From: Synechococcus sp. WH 5701
GTDB taxonomy: Bacteria > Cyanobacteriota > Cyanobacteriia > PCC-6307 > Cyanobiaceae
Reading direction: 5' to 3'
Assembly: GCF_000153045.1 (NCBI RefSeq)
Contig: NZ_CH724159.1
Coordinates: forward strand, 475,259 to 539,258
Length of the DNA: 64,000 bases
Shown: in pieces, positions 10,375 through 20,570 of the stretch
How the letters are laid out: every line of letters starts with the position of its first letter
Numbering within the stretch: position 1 is the first letter of the stretch
Translations under genes and position numbers: made by a program
The notes under the pieces: model-generated
What the model saw: only the letters and a program-made list of their open reading frames with translations
The model's database searches: none
What the model was told of the DNA's origin: nothing

Positions 10375-12070
10375 ACCCCTGGCCTTCGGGGGTGATCAGC
10401 ACCGCCTGCTGCCTGGCCCGCGTCAGCGCGGTGTAGAGCAGGCGCCGGTCCCAGCGCCCCTCCCCCTCCGGCATCAGGACCAGCACCTGCTGGTACTGAC
10501 TGCCTTGCGACTTGTGGATCGTGATCGCGAAGGCCACCTCTGCGGCGGCCATCCGGCTGGGATGAACCAGCCGCGACCCCCCTCCGGTGGCGCTGGTGCC
10601 CTCATTTCTGCCGTCACCGGGATCCTGGCTTCCCCAGAACAGCAGCTGACGCTGGCCCTCCACGTCAACCACCACCCCCACATCGCCATTGGCGAGCCCC
10701 TGCTCCGGCAGGTTGCGCTGGCACAGCACCGGCGTGCCGGGGGGCCAGCTCGCTGGTCCCCGGCTCCAGTCGTCGCCCAGCAGCCGCTGGTTCAGCGACT
10801 CAACCCCCCAGCGCCCGCGCCGGGTGGGGGCCAGCACCACGCAGCGCTCCACCTCGTCGAGCAGCTCCTGGGTCAAGCCATCAGGATTCTCACTCCAGCG
10901 GGCGGCCAGCTGAGCCAGCTGCGCCTGATGGGCCCTGAGCCGCTCGAGTAACTCGGCGGGCAACCGGCCGGCTGGGCAAGGCCACCAGCTGAGGTTGTCC
11001 GAGGCCTTGAGCAGGCTCAGGTCCTGCAGAAACCCATGGGCGTCACCGCGCCGTAGCCGGCCGGCCGCCAGGGCCAGGGCCCCATCGTTGCGGTAGGTGG
11101 TGCTCAGTTCGATCGCCGAATCGCCCATGGCCTGGCGCCTGGCGGGGGCCTGCAGTTCCTGCAGCACCGCCCCGGGCCCCACCGGGGCCAGCTGATCGGG
11201 ATCCCCCACCAGCACCAGCTGAGCCTGGTCGGGCATGGCCTCCAGCAGGGCGGCCATCAGGGGGAGATCCAACATCGACACCTCATCCACCACCAGCAGA
11301 TCCAGGGCCAGGGGGTGCTCCCGGTTGCGTCCGAACCGCTCACCGCGGCTCTCCAGCAGGCGATGCAGGGTGGTGCAGGGGCTGGCCGCCAGCTGGGCGC
11401 CCAGGGGCGGCGGCAGGGTGGATCCTCCGGCGGCGATGGCCTGGCGCAGGCGGGCGGCGGCCTTGCCGGTGGGTGCCGCCAGCTGCAGCCTCCAGCCGGG
11501 GCGTTCCTCCAGCACCGCTGCCAGCATTTGCACGATCGTGCTGGTCTTGCCGGTGCCGGGGCCGCCCCCGAGCAACACCAGCCCCTGGCTGAGCAGGGCC
11601 GCCACCGCCGCCTGCTGACGGGGATCCAGCGCGCCCCGCCGCTGGGCCCGCTGGGCGGCGGTCTGCCGGCAAGCGGGACTCAGGGGCGGCTGCACGCTGG
11701 CTGTGGCCCGCCGCTCCAGTTCGGCCATCGTGCCCTCCAGCTGCAAAAGCCAGCGACGCCAGCCCACACCCCGTCCACTGAGCATCAGCGGGGACGGGGA
11801 GTCGTCGCCAGGCGCCCCAGGCTGGTCTGGGCCCTGGATCCAACCGCAGCGCACCAGGACCTGGCGGTGACCCTCAGGCCAGTGCTCCACGCTGACGATG
11901 CCCTCGGGGGCTGGCCCGTCCAGGGGCAGGTGCAACTCACCACGAACCAGGGCCGCACTCAGGGCCCCAATCAGCTCGGCCAGCAACGGATCGCTCTTGA
12001 TCCCGTAAAGCCTGGGAAGGGCTTCGGCCAGGGCGGGCCCCAGGGGGGTGAGGGGGGCTTTTGGTGTCAT
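10361..12070 (-). CDS. recD: exodeoxyribonuclease V alpha subunit, RecD helicase
   Basis: RecD is the 5'-3' helicase subunit of RecBCD, which processes double-strand ends for recombination and degrades foreign linear DNA. The 569-aa protein has Walker A 'GGPGTGKTSTIVQ', the Walker B region 'DLLVVDEVSMLDLPLM', motif III 'LVLVGDPDQLAPVGPG', the motif-V 'AFAITIHKSQGSQYQQVLV' and the C-terminal 'LLYTALTRARQQAVLI' motif VI. Its start overlaps the end of recB by 4 bp, so translation is probably coupled. The protein is of usual size and all helicase motifs look intact. Confidence 0.93.
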   Translation of the reverse strand: MTPKAPLTPLGPALAEALPRLYGIKSDPLLAELIGALSAALVRGELHLPLDGPAPEGIVSVEHWPEGHRQVLVRCGWIQGPDQPGAPGDDSPSPLMLSGRGVGWRRWLLQLEGTMAELERRATASVQPPLSPACRQTAAQRAQRRGALDPRQQAAVAALLSQGLVLLGGGPGTGKTSTIVQMLAAVLEERPGWRLQLAAPTGKAAARLRQAIAAGGSTLPPPLGAQLAASPCTTLHRLLESRGERFGRNREHPLALDLLVVDEVSMLDLPLMAALLEAMPDQAQLVLVGDPDQLAPVGPGAVLQELQAPARRQAMGDSAIELSTTYRNDGALALAAGRLRRGDAHGFLQDLSLLKASDNLSWWPCPAGRLPAELLERLRAHQAQLAQLAARWSENPDGLTQELLDEVERCVVLAPTRRGRWGVESLNQRLLGDDWSRGPASWPPGTPVLCQRNLPEQGLANGDVGVVVDVEGQRQLLFWGSQDPGDGRNEGTSATGGGSRLVHPSRMAAAEVAFAITIHKSQGSQYQQVLVLMPEGEGRWDRRLLYTALTRARQQAVLITPEGQGWLPA

Positions 12071-15000
12071 CGCTGGCCCTCCCGCAGCAGGGCATCGAGG
12101 GCTTCGAGCCGCCCCAGCGGGGCCGGCTCCACGAACATCCCGGGCACCGACAACTCCGCCATCGTCAGGTCCGGTGGCGGGCTGATGGCACCGGGGACGC
12201 CCCTCAGAAAGATGTACACAGAGCCGCCGAGATCGCGCTGGGGGTTGTAGCCCGGCAGGCGCCAGCCCAGGTAGCGGTGCAGGGCCACCAGATAGAGGTG
12301 AGCCTGCAGCGGGTAATGGTGGCTCTCCATCACAGCTGCCATCTCGTCCCGTCCGTAGTCGAGGGGCCCGCAGGCGACCGGCTGGCCCTGGGGGTCACGC
12401 TGCCCCAGCCAGTTGCTTTTCCAGTCGGCCACCCACCAGCGCTCCTGCCCGTCCCCCCCGGGCGCGGTGAAGACCAGATCGATCGAGCCGGTGAGGAATC
12501 CGCGGCTGGCCACGTTCAACTCCGCCAGCCGCTGGGGGTAGGTTCCGCTGACGCTCCCCTCGGGGTGCCGGCTGAACACCTCGGCCAACCCCTGGGCCCG
12601 CACCAGGGCTCGCCCTGCTGAGGCGTCTGCGCCCAGGGCCAGGGGCAGATCGAAGGGCATCTCGCGCAGCTGCCGCCGAGGATCCAGCTGGGCCAGGCAC
12701 ACCTCTCCCAGCGCTCCTCCCATCGGCGTGTGACGCAGCTGCTCGAGGAACTGCAGGGTGGCCGGAGCGTGCTCCAGATCCAGTCCAGCCCGCTCCAGCT
12801 CCCTCTCCACCAGCTCCCGGTGGAGAGGGTCGTCACCAGGCTGGCGGTGATCGACCCGCTCCAGGATGCGGTGCAGGCAATCACCGGCGGCGGCGCCGCG
12901 GGGAAACATCGCCAGAGGGCCGTTGCGGCCCCCCCAGGTCTCTGGCCCCTGCTTCGGGCTGACGGGATCTGTGGCCTGAGGGCCTGGGCCATCCGCATCA
13001 CTGGCGGTGCGATCGAAGCCATCGGTTTCGCGGCCCTCCTCGATCGCCTCCGGTGCCAGCGGTTCCCCATGGGCCCCCTGGGTCCAGCTGGAGTAGCTGC
13101 TGCGCCCCCAGCCCGAGAGCAGTGACCAGCGGGGGACCGGGCCGGTGCGCAGATCTCCGGCCTCCGCCGGCACCTGCCAGCGCCGCGCGGCCGGCTGCTC
13201 GGGATCGCCGCTGATCAGGGTGATCGGCAGGGCGCGCCGCTCGATCTCTCCCTCGAGATGCTCGAGCCACTCCTGATCGGAGCGACCGGCATCAATGTCG
13301 TCGTCGGCCTCCAGGGCTGGCAGGGGTTGGTCGCTGAACAGCCAGGGGATCAGGGGGTTGCTGCCCTGGCCCCGGGCCGGCCCGAAGCCGAGCACCAGCA
13401 GCTCCCTGGCGCGGGTGAGGGCCACGTAGGCCAGCCGTTCCCGCTCCGCCGTCAGGGCGGCCTGCTCCTGCTCCGCTGCCTCCTGGCCAGGCCCCCAGCG
13501 CTGATCGAGATGCACATCGAGCTGGGGCCCGCTGGCCTGCGGCGGGGTCCAACGGCGCCCGATGCCCCGGCCCCCCCGGCGGTTGGTGCTCCCTACCCCC
13601 TGCCAGAAGTAGGGACAGATCACCACGGGGAATTCCAGTCCCTTGCTGCGGTGCACTGTCACCACCCCCACCGCGGAGGCGACCGCATCGCTGTGGGGCT
13701 GCTGGTTCTCCGGCGCGGTCTCGGGCGGGTGCAGCCGCCGCCGCCGCAACCAGTCGGCGCTGGCGGCCGCCCCGAGCCGCTGCTGGTGCAGCCGCTCCTG
13801 CACCAGCTCCGCGCACTGCTGCAGGTCGGCCAGCCAGCGACCCTGCAGGGAGAGCCGGGCCAGCTCCTCACTGCGCAGTAGTCGCCCCAGGGTGGCCAGC
13901 AGTCCGTCGTCGGGCAGGCGCTCAGCCAGGCGGGCCAGCTGGCCGGAGAGGCGATCCCACTCCTGGCTGCCGGCGGCCGCCAGCTGCTGTGGACTCCAGC
14001 CCAGCAGGGGGGAGGCGGCCAGCAGCCGCAGGCGTGGGCCGCTACCAGGCTCCGCCAGGGCATCGAGCAACCGCTGCAGCAGGGCGGCCCCCTCACCGGC
14101 GAACACATCCCCCTGGCTGAGCAGGCGGCTGGGGAGCCCACGGCGCTCCAGGGCCTCGCGCAGGTCTTCGGCCTGCTGGTGCCGGTCCACCAGCAGGCAG
14201 AGGTCGGAGGGTTGCAGAGGCCGGCTCCCCTCCCCTTCACCCATCCGCCATCCCCTCAGCAGCAGATCCAGCACCAGGGCCGCCACCCGATCACCCACCC
14301 GGTTCTCCAGCTCGCCTCGGCTGGGGAGCGCCTCTGCGGCGGCGCGATCGCTCCCCAGCCAGAGCAGCTGAAGGGGATGTTGTCCCGCCGGCAGGATCAA
14401 GGGCTCTCCCCCCTCAGGGCGGGCGGCCTGAAGGGGCGGCACAGGCAGCTGCGAGCGCGGCAGGCCCGGGGCCATCAGACGGTTGAGCGCCTCCAGCAGG
14501 GGCGGCGAGGAGCGGAAGTTGCGCGCGAGCCGGTGACTGGTCGCGGCTGTGCTGCTGGCCGTTCGGTAGGTGTCGAGATCGCCTCCTCGGAAACGGTAGA
14601 TGGCTTGCTTGGGATCTCCCACCAGCACCAGCAGGTGCCGGGGCTGGGCAGCAGCGGCTGCGAAGGCCCGGTGCAGGATCCGCCACTGCAGGGGATCGGT
14701 GTCCTGGAACTCATCGATCAGCGCTGCCCCGTAGCGCTGGGAGAGGGCCTCGATCAGGCCAGGCCGCTGGCTGCCGTCGCCACCGGGATCGAGGCCAACG
14801 AGCAAGTCGCCGTAGCTCATGCGCCCTCCCCGTTGCCGCCGCCGCGCCAGCTCCGCCCGGGCCCAGTGGCAGAAATGGCCGAGCACCGCCTCGGCAGGGC
14901 CGTCCACCAGGGCCGCCGCCGCTTCCAGCAAGCGGGGTTGGGGCAGCTTCGGCCGCGGACCCTCCAGCGCTGCCGCTGCCTGGCTAATCGGCCCCGGGTG

Positions 15001-15924
15001 GAAGTAGTCGGGAATCCAGCTGGTTTTCTCCTCCAGCAGCTCGGTGTAGGAGCCCGGGCACGGCTGATGCTGCAGCCAGGCGCTCAGCAGCTGGGCGCGT
15101 TTGTGCCGGGGTTTGGCGCTGTAGGGCCCCTTGCTCTTGAGGCCGGCCTGCTTGCGTTCCGCCGCCGCCGCGCAGAGAGCCTGCTCCAGCGCCTCCCCCT
15201 GCTGCTCCCAGAGGGCCTGAAAGCGCTGCCAGTCGGCCTTCCACTGGGCGAGCCACTGGTCGGGCAGGGGGCGCTCGGGGTCCCAGCGCGGCGGCAGCTC
15301 CGGGCTGGCCAGGGTCGGATCCCCTTCCAGGGTGGCCAGCAGGCTCTGCAGCGCCTGGATCTGGACCCCCTTGCTGATCAGTCCCCGCAGGGCGTGGGCG
15401 GGCAGGGGCAGCACCTGCTGCTGCCAGTAGTCGTGCACCACCTGCTCCTGCAGCAGTGCCCCGTCGTTGTCCAGCTCCACCTCAGGGGCCAGGCCCGCCT
15501 CCAGGGCCTGACGCTGCAGGCTGCGGTGGCAGAACCCGTGGATCGTGGTGATGTCGGCGGCGTCGAGTTCCTCGAGGGCCAGCAGCAGCTGGGCGCGCAG
15601 CCGCTCGTAGTTCTGCGGGGGGATGTTCCCCAGCCACTCCTTCAGCTCCTGATCAAGACCCTCGTGGCCTGCCGGATCAGGGGTCTGCAGCAGCTGCTGG
15701 GCCTGCTGCAGCCGCCGGCCGATCCGGTCCCTGAGCTCGGCGGCGGCGGCCTTGGTGAAGGTGACCACCAGCAGGGCACGCAGCGACAGCTGCCGCTCAC
15801 CCACCAACCGCAGCACCAGGTGGGCGAGGGTGAAGGTCTTGCCGGTGCCGGCACTGGCCTCGATCAGGTGCACCCCTGGATCCAGGGGCAGGCCATTGGC
15901 TGCCTGGGCTCCGGCGCCGCTCAT
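12067..15924 (-). CDS. recB: exodeoxyribonuclease V beta subunit, RecB helicase-nuclease
   Basis: At 1285 aa this is a full-length RecB. The N-terminal UvrD-type helicase shows Walker A 'IEASAGTGKTFTLAHLVLRL', 'ALLVVTFTKAAAAELRDRI', 'HGFCHRSL', 'LIDEFQDTDPLQWRIL', 'LVLVGDPKQAIYRFRGGDL' and 'VTVHRSKGLEFPVVICPY'. The C-terminal nuclease keeps the RecB signature 'GSIDLVFTA...VADWKSNWLG', with its two Asp and Lys metal/catalytic residues. It overlaps recC by 4 bp upstream and recD by 4 bp downstream, giving a tight recC-recB-recD operon. Confidence 0.94.
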   Translation of the reverse strand: MSGAGAQAANGLPLDPGVHLIEASAGTGKTFTLAHLVLRLVGERQLSLRALLVVTFTKAAAAELRDRIGRRLQQAQQLLQTPDPAGHEGLDQELKEWLGNIPPQNYERLRAQLLLALEELDAADITTIHGFCHRSLQRQALEAGLAPEVELDNDGALLQEQVVHDYWQQQVLPLPAHALRGLISKGVQIQALQSLLATLEGDPTLASPELPPRWDPERPLPDQWLAQWKADWQRFQALWEQQGEALEQALCAAAAERKQAGLKSKGPYSAKPRHKRAQLLSAWLQHQPCPGSYTELLEEKTSWIPDYFHPGPISQAAAALEGPRPKLPQPRLLEAAAALVDGPAEAVLGHFCHWARAELARRRQRGGRMSYGDLLVGLDPGGDGSQRPGLIEALSQRYGAALIDEFQDTDPLQWRILHRAFAAAAAQPRHLLVLVGDPKQAIYRFRGGDLDTYRTASSTAATSHRLARNFRSSPPLLEALNRLMAPGLPRSQLPVPPLQAARPEGGEPLILPAGQHPLQLLWLGSDRAAAEALPSRGELENRVGDRVAALVLDLLLRGWRMGEGEGSRPLQPSDLCLLVDRHQQAEDLREALERRGLPSRLLSQGDVFAGEGAALLQRLLDALAEPGSGPRLRLLAASPLLGWSPQQLAAAGSQEWDRLSGQLARLAERLPDDGLLATLGRLLRSEELARLSLQGRWLADLQQCAELVQERLHQQRLGAAASADWLRRRRLHPPETAPENQQPHSDAVASAVGVVTVHRSKGLEFPVVICPYFWQGVGSTNRRGGRGIGRRWTPPQASGPQLDVHLDQRWGPGQEAAEQEQAALTAERERLAYVALTRARELLVLGFGPARGQGSNPLIPWLFSDQPLPALEADDDIDAGRSDQEWLEHLEGEIERRALPITLISGDPEQPAARRWQVPAEAGDLRTGPVPRWSLLSGWGRSSYSSWTQGAHGEPLAPEAIEEGRETDGFDRTASDADGPGPQATDPVSPKQGPETWGGRNGPLAMFPRGAAAGDCLHRILERVDHRQPGDDPLHRELVERELERAGLDLEHAPATLQFLEQLRHTPMGGALGEVCLAQLDPRRQLREMPFDLPLALGADASAGRALVRAQGLAEVFSRHPEGSVSGTYPQRLAELNVASRGFLTGSIDLVFTAPGGDGQERWWVADWKSNWLGQRDPQGQPVACGPLDYGRDEMAAVMESHHYPLQAHLYLVALHRYLGWRLPGYNPQRDLGGSVYIFLRGVPGAISPPPDLTMAELSVPGMFVEPAPLGRLEALDALLREGQR

Positions 15925-18900
15925 GGCTTCAGCTGCTGCTCCAGCAGCGGTTCATGCAGGGCCATGGCCAGGGAGGAGAACGCTCCGAAATCGCCTCGGA
16001 GGAGGGAGTCAGCCGGACACTCTCGGCCGAAGCAGAGGGCCATCGCCTCCTGTTGCCGTTCGCCGTCGGTCCAGGGGGGAGCCCCCTCCCAGCTCTGCAA
16101 CGCCTTGGCGGAGCCATCGCCGGGGCGGCTGTGCTCAGCCTGGGCATAGGCCCAGCCGGTTTCCGGGGGCACCGGCCAGCAGTGGTGGCGATGGCTCTGC
16201 CGCCAGCTGAGCAACTGCTGCAGCTGTTCGGCCGCGGCCTCCGCTCCGACGGCCTGCAACCGCTGCGCCACCACGAAACGATCCTTGTCGCGAGCGATCA
16301 GGAGAGCCTGCCGCGGGGCCTGGCCGCTGGCACCCGCCAGCAACAGCCGCAGCCAGAGATCGAGCCGGTGGGGGGTGCGGGCCCGGGCGGTGTGCACCAG
16401 CACCAGCAGATCGTCGCGCCAGTCAAGATCCGCCTCCAGGACCCTGCTCAGTGGTGCCCCCTGCCGCTCCGGCCACCGCTGCCGCTGGCGGCGGGGTTCC
16501 CCCAGCCGAACCAGGAGTTCCTGCAGCGATGACCAGCGCTGGCTGAGGGCGTCGCCTTCCAGCTCCCCCGCCGTCAGGGGAGGGGCCAGGCCGCGGCCGC
16601 GCCACAGCCGCAGCCAGTCGGGCGGGTCAGGGTCATGGCTGCCGCGGGCCAGTTGATCGCGCAGCAGCTGGGAGCGCCGCAGCTCATCGAGGCTGAGGGC
16701 TTCAAGGTCTTCCACCGGGTCGGCCCATTCCCGCGGCCGCAGGCCCAGCTGCTGCAGCCAGCTGTCCTGGGGCGCCATCAGCCAGCGGCGCAGGTCTTCA
16801 AAGGGATCAGTGGTGGGATCCCCCTCAGGCGCGCTGGTGCCGTTTGCAGCGACTGGCTCGGGTGGCTGACGCCGGGCCAGGGGTTGAAGTGGTTGAACCG
16901 CCAGCGCCGGATCCTCGAGGCGCTGGCGGGCCTGGCGCAGGCGCTGGTCGCAGCTGGGTGGCGGCCGGTGACCTGCCGGCAGGAAATTGCGGCGATCGAG
17001 CGGGTTGACGGCGTGGTCCACCACCAGACCCTCGAAGCCCTCGGCACCGAGGTCGGCCCGCAGCTGATCCAGCCACTGGCGCACCGGGGCCGGCGGTGGG
17101 AGGGGATCGCCCTTGCGCTCGTCCCGGCTGCTCCAGCTGACCAGCAGGTGATCGCGGGCCGAGAGCAGCGCCTCCAGCAGCACATAGCGGTCCTGGTCGG
17201 CCGGATCGGGGTCCCCCAGCAGGCGCTGATGCTCCATGGGATGGAAGCTGGGCCGCTGTCGGCGGCGTGGGAACACTTCCGCATCGAGGCCCATCAGCAC
17301 GATCACCCGGTAGGGGATGGCCCGCATCGGCTCGAGGGCGCTGATCGTCAGGGCGCCGCTGCGGTGGCCGAAGCGGCCGCTGTCGGCGGCCAGCCGCTCC
17401 TGCAGCACCGCCGCCACCACCGTTGGCGGGATCGTCAGGGTGCAGCCGGCGGCCCCGGCCGTCCACTCGGCGATGGCCTGGTGGATCGTTGTCAGCTCCC
17501 AGGCCCTCTCGCCGCCGTCGCCGAAGAGGTCCTCGAGCAGGCCCCTGAGACAGGGGCCCCACTCCTCGGCGCGGCGGCTGTGGCGCAGCTCCGCCAACGC
17601 CCGCCTGAGGCGAGTGAGCAGCAGGATCCAGCGCCCCTGGCTCTCAGGCGTGCCGGCCAGGGGGTGGGGCGCGCAGTCGCCGATGGCCAGCCCGGGCTGG
17701 TCGGGGAGCACCAGGCCCAGCAACAGTCGATCGATCGCCCAGCTCAGGCTGTGCTGCTCGGCGCCGCCGCGCTCGCTCCCGTCCAGCCCCCAGCGGAAGC
17801 CACTGGCCTGCAGTGCCCTGGTGATGGCGGCAGCCTCGTGGGGCTCCAGCTGATGGTGCTCCTGCAGGGCAGTGCTCTCGAGCAGGCCTTCCAGGCCCGA
17901 GGCCGTCAGGCGCTCTCCCGCCAGCCGCAGCACCTGCAGCAACGACTGGGCGATGCCGGCGTCATCGAGCTGGCTGCGGTCGGTGAGCCGCCAGGGCAGC
18001 TCAACTCCCGTGGCGTCGCTGTCGGAGAAGACCGACGCCAGCAGGGGCGCCAGCTGGTCCACCTGGGGAGTCATCACCAGGATGTGGCGCGGCTCGAGGC
18101 TGGGGTCCGAGGCCAGCAGCTGCAGCAGGCGATCCCGCACGATCTGCACCTGCCGCAGCCTCCCCGGACAGGGGTGGAACTCCAGGGAGTGGTCCTCCCC
18201 AGAGCGCTTCAGGGGAGAGGCTGCCGCCCGCTGGGCGAGTTGCTCCTGCAGCTGCTCCAGCAGGCTGGGGTTGCGCTGGGCGGCGGCCGCCGCCGTGGCC
18301 GGCAACAGGAACAGATCCCGCTCCTGTGCACTGCCCAGCTCCGACTCGCCGGTGCCCTCCAGCAACTGCTGGAATTCCCCCCCCAGGCGGCCGAAGCGGG
18401 CCTCGAGACCCGGGGTCTGCAGCAACCAGTCGAGGCCGAAGGGCTGCTCCAGGGCCAGGGCGTCCTGGAGTTCGCGGCGGCGCTCAATGCAGCGCTGCCA
18501 GAGGTCGGCGCAGGGGGTGAGCAGGTAGAGGTCCACGGGCACCACCAGGGCCAGGGCCTGGAGCAGCTGCACCTGCACCGGCGGGGCGCTGCTGAGGCCG
18601 AACAGGCGCAAGGGGGAGGCGATCGCTTCGCCGCTGATCTGTCCTTGGCGCAAGCGCTCGATCAGGTCCAGGGCCTTGAGCCCGAAGGGCTTCTGACCCA
18701 GGCGGTCCCGCAAGTGCTGAACCAGCAGGGGCTGCCAGGCCAGCGACTCCGGCAGGGCATTCCCGCGGCTGTCACCACTGCCGCCCTGCCACCACGCCAG
18801 GGCCATCGCTGGCCTGTAGAGGCTGAGGTCATCGAGGCCATCGGCGATGGCGCGGGCCAGTTGCCAGAGGGGGGCATCCAGCTCGCCCCCGTCGTCGCGG

Positions 18901-19253
18901 TGCTCCAGCCAGCGCCGCAGCGGCGCGGCTTCCGGCGCCTCCACCAGCTGCGGCAGCAGCTCCAGCACCGGCCAGACCAGGTCGCCCGCCCGCCAGGGGT
19001 CGCTTCCCTCGGTGCTCTCGCCAAGGAGCTGCTCGACGATGGCGCGCAGCTGGCTGCCTGGAAAGGGGAAGCGGATGTTGGCGGCGATGCCCCCCAGCTC
19101 CAGGGCCAGCTGCTCCCCCAGCCAGCGGCTGGTGGGCCAGGTGTTCACCACCACCGATACCGTCTCGAAGGGGTCGGGGGGGGCGAGAAGCAGGTGTTGT
19201 CCCAGCAGCTGGGCGAGCAGGTCGGCCCGGTTGCTGCGATACACCGTCAGCAT
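15921..19253 (-). CDS. recC: exodeoxyribonuclease V gamma subunit, RecC
   Basis: RecC holds the complex together and, in studied species, reads the Chi sequence. The 1110-aa protein begins 'MLTVYRSNRADLLAQLLG' and continues with 'VVVNTWPTSRWLGEQLALELGG', the standard RecC N-terminal pattern of an inactive helicase fold. Other RecC-like parts are 'HILVMTPQVDQLAPLLASVF' and 'VIVLMGLDAEVFPRRRQRPSFHPM'. It is the first gene of the operon. Which Chi-like octamer this RecC would recognise cannot be predicted from the window. Confidence 0.92.
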   Translation of the reverse strand: MLTVYRSNRADLLAQLLGQHLLLAPPDPFETVSVVVNTWPTSRWLGEQLALELGGIAANIRFPFPGSQLRAIVEQLLGESTEGSDPWRAGDLVWPVLELLPQLVEAPEAAPLRRWLEHRDDGGELDAPLWQLARAIADGLDDLSLYRPAMALAWWQGGSGDSRGNALPESLAWQPLLVQHLRDRLGQKPFGLKALDLIERLRQGQISGEAIASPLRLFGLSSAPPVQVQLLQALALVVPVDLYLLTPCADLWQRCIERRRELQDALALEQPFGLDWLLQTPGLEARFGRLGGEFQQLLEGTGESELGSAQERDLFLLPATAAAAAQRNPSLLEQLQEQLAQRAAASPLKRSGEDHSLEFHPCPGRLRQVQIVRDRLLQLLASDPSLEPRHILVMTPQVDQLAPLLASVFSDSDATGVELPWRLTDRSQLDDAGIAQSLLQVLRLAGERLTASGLEGLLESTALQEHHQLEPHEAAAITRALQASGFRWGLDGSERGGAEQHSLSWAIDRLLLGLVLPDQPGLAIGDCAPHPLAGTPESQGRWILLLTRLRRALAELRHSRRAEEWGPCLRGLLEDLFGDGGERAWELTTIHQAIAEWTAGAAGCTLTIPPTVVAAVLQERLAADSGRFGHRSGALTISALEPMRAIPYRVIVLMGLDAEVFPRRRQRPSFHPMEHQRLLGDPDPADQDRYVLLEALLSARDHLLVSWSSRDERKGDPLPPPAPVRQWLDQLRADLGAEGFEGLVVDHAVNPLDRRNFLPAGHRPPPSCDQRLRQARQRLEDPALAVQPLQPLARRQPPEPVAANGTSAPEGDPTTDPFEDLRRWLMAPQDSWLQQLGLRPREWADPVEDLEALSLDELRRSQLLRDQLARGSHDPDPPDWLRLWRGRGLAPPLTAGELEGDALSQRWSSLQELLVRLGEPRRQRQRWPERQGAPLSRVLEADLDWRDDLLVLVHTARARTPHRLDLWLRLLLAGASGQAPRQALLIARDKDRFVVAQRLQAVGAEAAAEQLQQLLSWRQSHRHHCWPVPPETGWAYAQAEHSRPGDGSAKALQSWEGAPPWTDGERQQEAMALCFGRECPADSLLRGDFGAFSSLAMALHEPLLEQQLKP

Positions 19254-19297
19254 TGGACAGCCATCAGCATGGGATCGCCGTCAGCATGGGATCGCCG

Positions 19298-19978
19298 TCA
19301 GCGGGAGCCGGCCACCACCTTGGATGAACGCCGCTGGCCCGGGGCCGGTAGCTGTGCCTCGATGCTGCGCAGGCCAGGCACGCTGCACAGTTCGCCGGTT
19401 TCCGGACAGTAGGCGCTCAGCCGTCCGCCGTAGCAGGCGCCGGTGTCGATCTTGACGATGCCGTTGGCACTGCGCTCCACCCGGGCCACGGGGGTGTGGC
19501 CAATGATCACGTCCCCGAAGCGGCCGTCGTATCGGCTCCAGAAGGGATGACGGATGGAGAGGTCGGGCAACCAGCTGCTGGGATCAAAGCCAGCATGGGT
19601 GGCCACCCAGCCCTTGCCCCAATAGGCCAGGGGAAGGCTCTCCAGCCGCTCGCGCCAGAGGCGGCATTGACGGCTGCCCAGCTGCCGGTAGGTGTCGGAC
19701 CCCGCCAGGGCCGGATCACTGGTCCCCCGTTGCCTGCTGAGGGCCTTGAGCAGGCTCTGCTCGTGGTTTCCCCGCAACCAGACGGCCCGCCCCTGCTCCA
19801 CCAGCGCCCAGGCCAGGAGCATGGTGCGCTCAATCTGGGGCCCTCGATTGATCAGATCACCGCAGAAGATCAAACGTTCGCTGCCGGGCAGTCGGCTGAT
19901 CAGATCCTGGAGAGCGGTGGCGCAGCCATGGACGTCACCGATCACCCAGTGACGGGGGGACTGCGTTGGGGACGCCAT
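19298..19978 (-). CDS. PPP-family metallophosphoesterase (ApaH/PrpE-like)
   Basis: The three metal-site signatures are present in order: 'GDVHGCATAL', 'IFCGDLINRGPQIERTM' and 'WLRGNHEQSLLKAL', followed by downstream 'THAGFDP' and 'IIGHTPVA' His motifs. These define PPP-type phosphatases, which act on phosphoproteins or dinucleoside polyphosphates. The ATG at 19978 places GDVHG near the N-terminus and gives 226 aa. The frame extends further upstream to 20035 but is less likely used. It lies 45 bp downstream of recC on the same strand and may be a separate unit, since recC precedes recB, not this gene. Confidence 0.85.
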   Translation of the reverse strand: MASPTQSPRHWVIGDVHGCATALQDLISRLPGSERLIFCGDLINRGPQIERTMLLAWALVEQGRAVWLRGNHEQSLLKALSRQRGTSDPALAGSDTYRQLGSRQCRLWRERLESLPLAYWGKGWVATHAGFDPSSWLPDLSIRHPFWSRYDGRFGDVIIGHTPVARVERSANGIVKIDTGACYGGRLSAYCPETGELCSVPGLRSIEAQLPAPGQRRSSKVVAGSR

Positions 19979-20125
19979 GCAATGGATGCGCCGAAGGGGA
20001 ACTGCGCTGTATCCAGTGTGGCCTCTGATCTCCACTTCTGTCAGCCCGATGGCGATCAGCGCTGGCCCAGATCCTTCGCCGGCCCTCTGAAGCTGGTACG
20101 GTCCGAATCATGCCGCTGGGGTCCG

Positions 20126-20467
20126 ATGAATCCTGCTTCCTTGCCGGTGTCCCAGAGAGTGCAGGCCCTGGTGAAGGCCCTGAACGGGGCGAAACGCACC
20201 AATGAGGCGCTGGCCCGCTGCCGTGACGGCGACGCGATGATCGAGGTGCTGGTGGACGCCTCCCGCAAGCTCGGTCTGGGGCTCAGCCGCGAGGATCTGC
20301 TGGCGACACCGCCGATCCGCGACTGGATCTGGTGGAAGAACAAGGAAGCGCTGCTCACCATCGGCGACAACCTTCCCCGTTACCAGCAGGACGGGGGCCA
20401 GGGGCGAGCGCCCAAGGCAGCCGGGGGGGAGCAGGAACCTCGGCGTCGCTTCCTCGGGCTGTTCTGA
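20126..20467 (+). CDS. Nif11-like helical domain protein
   Basis: The 113-aa protein starts at ATG 20126. It has the pattern 'VKALNGAKRTNEALARCRDGDAMIEVLVDASRKLGLGLSREDL', cut here into a helix, a turn and an 'a-x-x-x-G-h-x-h-S-x-E-D/E-L' motif. This resembles the Nif11/leader-peptide helical domain that is common in cyanobacteria. A Trp-rich 'RDWIWWKNKE' segment and a basic tail ('EQEPRRRFLGLF') follow. There is no Gly-Gly cleavage site or core peptide, so it is not an obvious RiPP precursor. The function is unknown. Confidence 0.5.
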   Translation: MNPASLPVSQRVQALVKALNGAKRTNEALARCRDGDAMIEVLVDASRKLGLGLSREDLLATPPIRDWIWWKNKEALLTIGDNLPRYQQDGGQGRAPKAAGGEQEPRRRFLGLF

Positions 20468-20570
20468 GCGGCCGATAATCAGGGCAACATGCGTGATCTG
20501 AGACATCCAGCGGATCTCTCAAGAAAATCCTTGGATTTCATGCCGCTCAGGCCACCTTCAGGCTGAGAGC

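Noticed and set aside
14179-19412. Very long plus-strand frames (656 and 925 codons) opposite recB and recC.
   Set aside because: They are antisense to recB/recC, low in complexity (Gln, Arg, Gly, Leu), and have no domain. High GC leaves antisense frames open.
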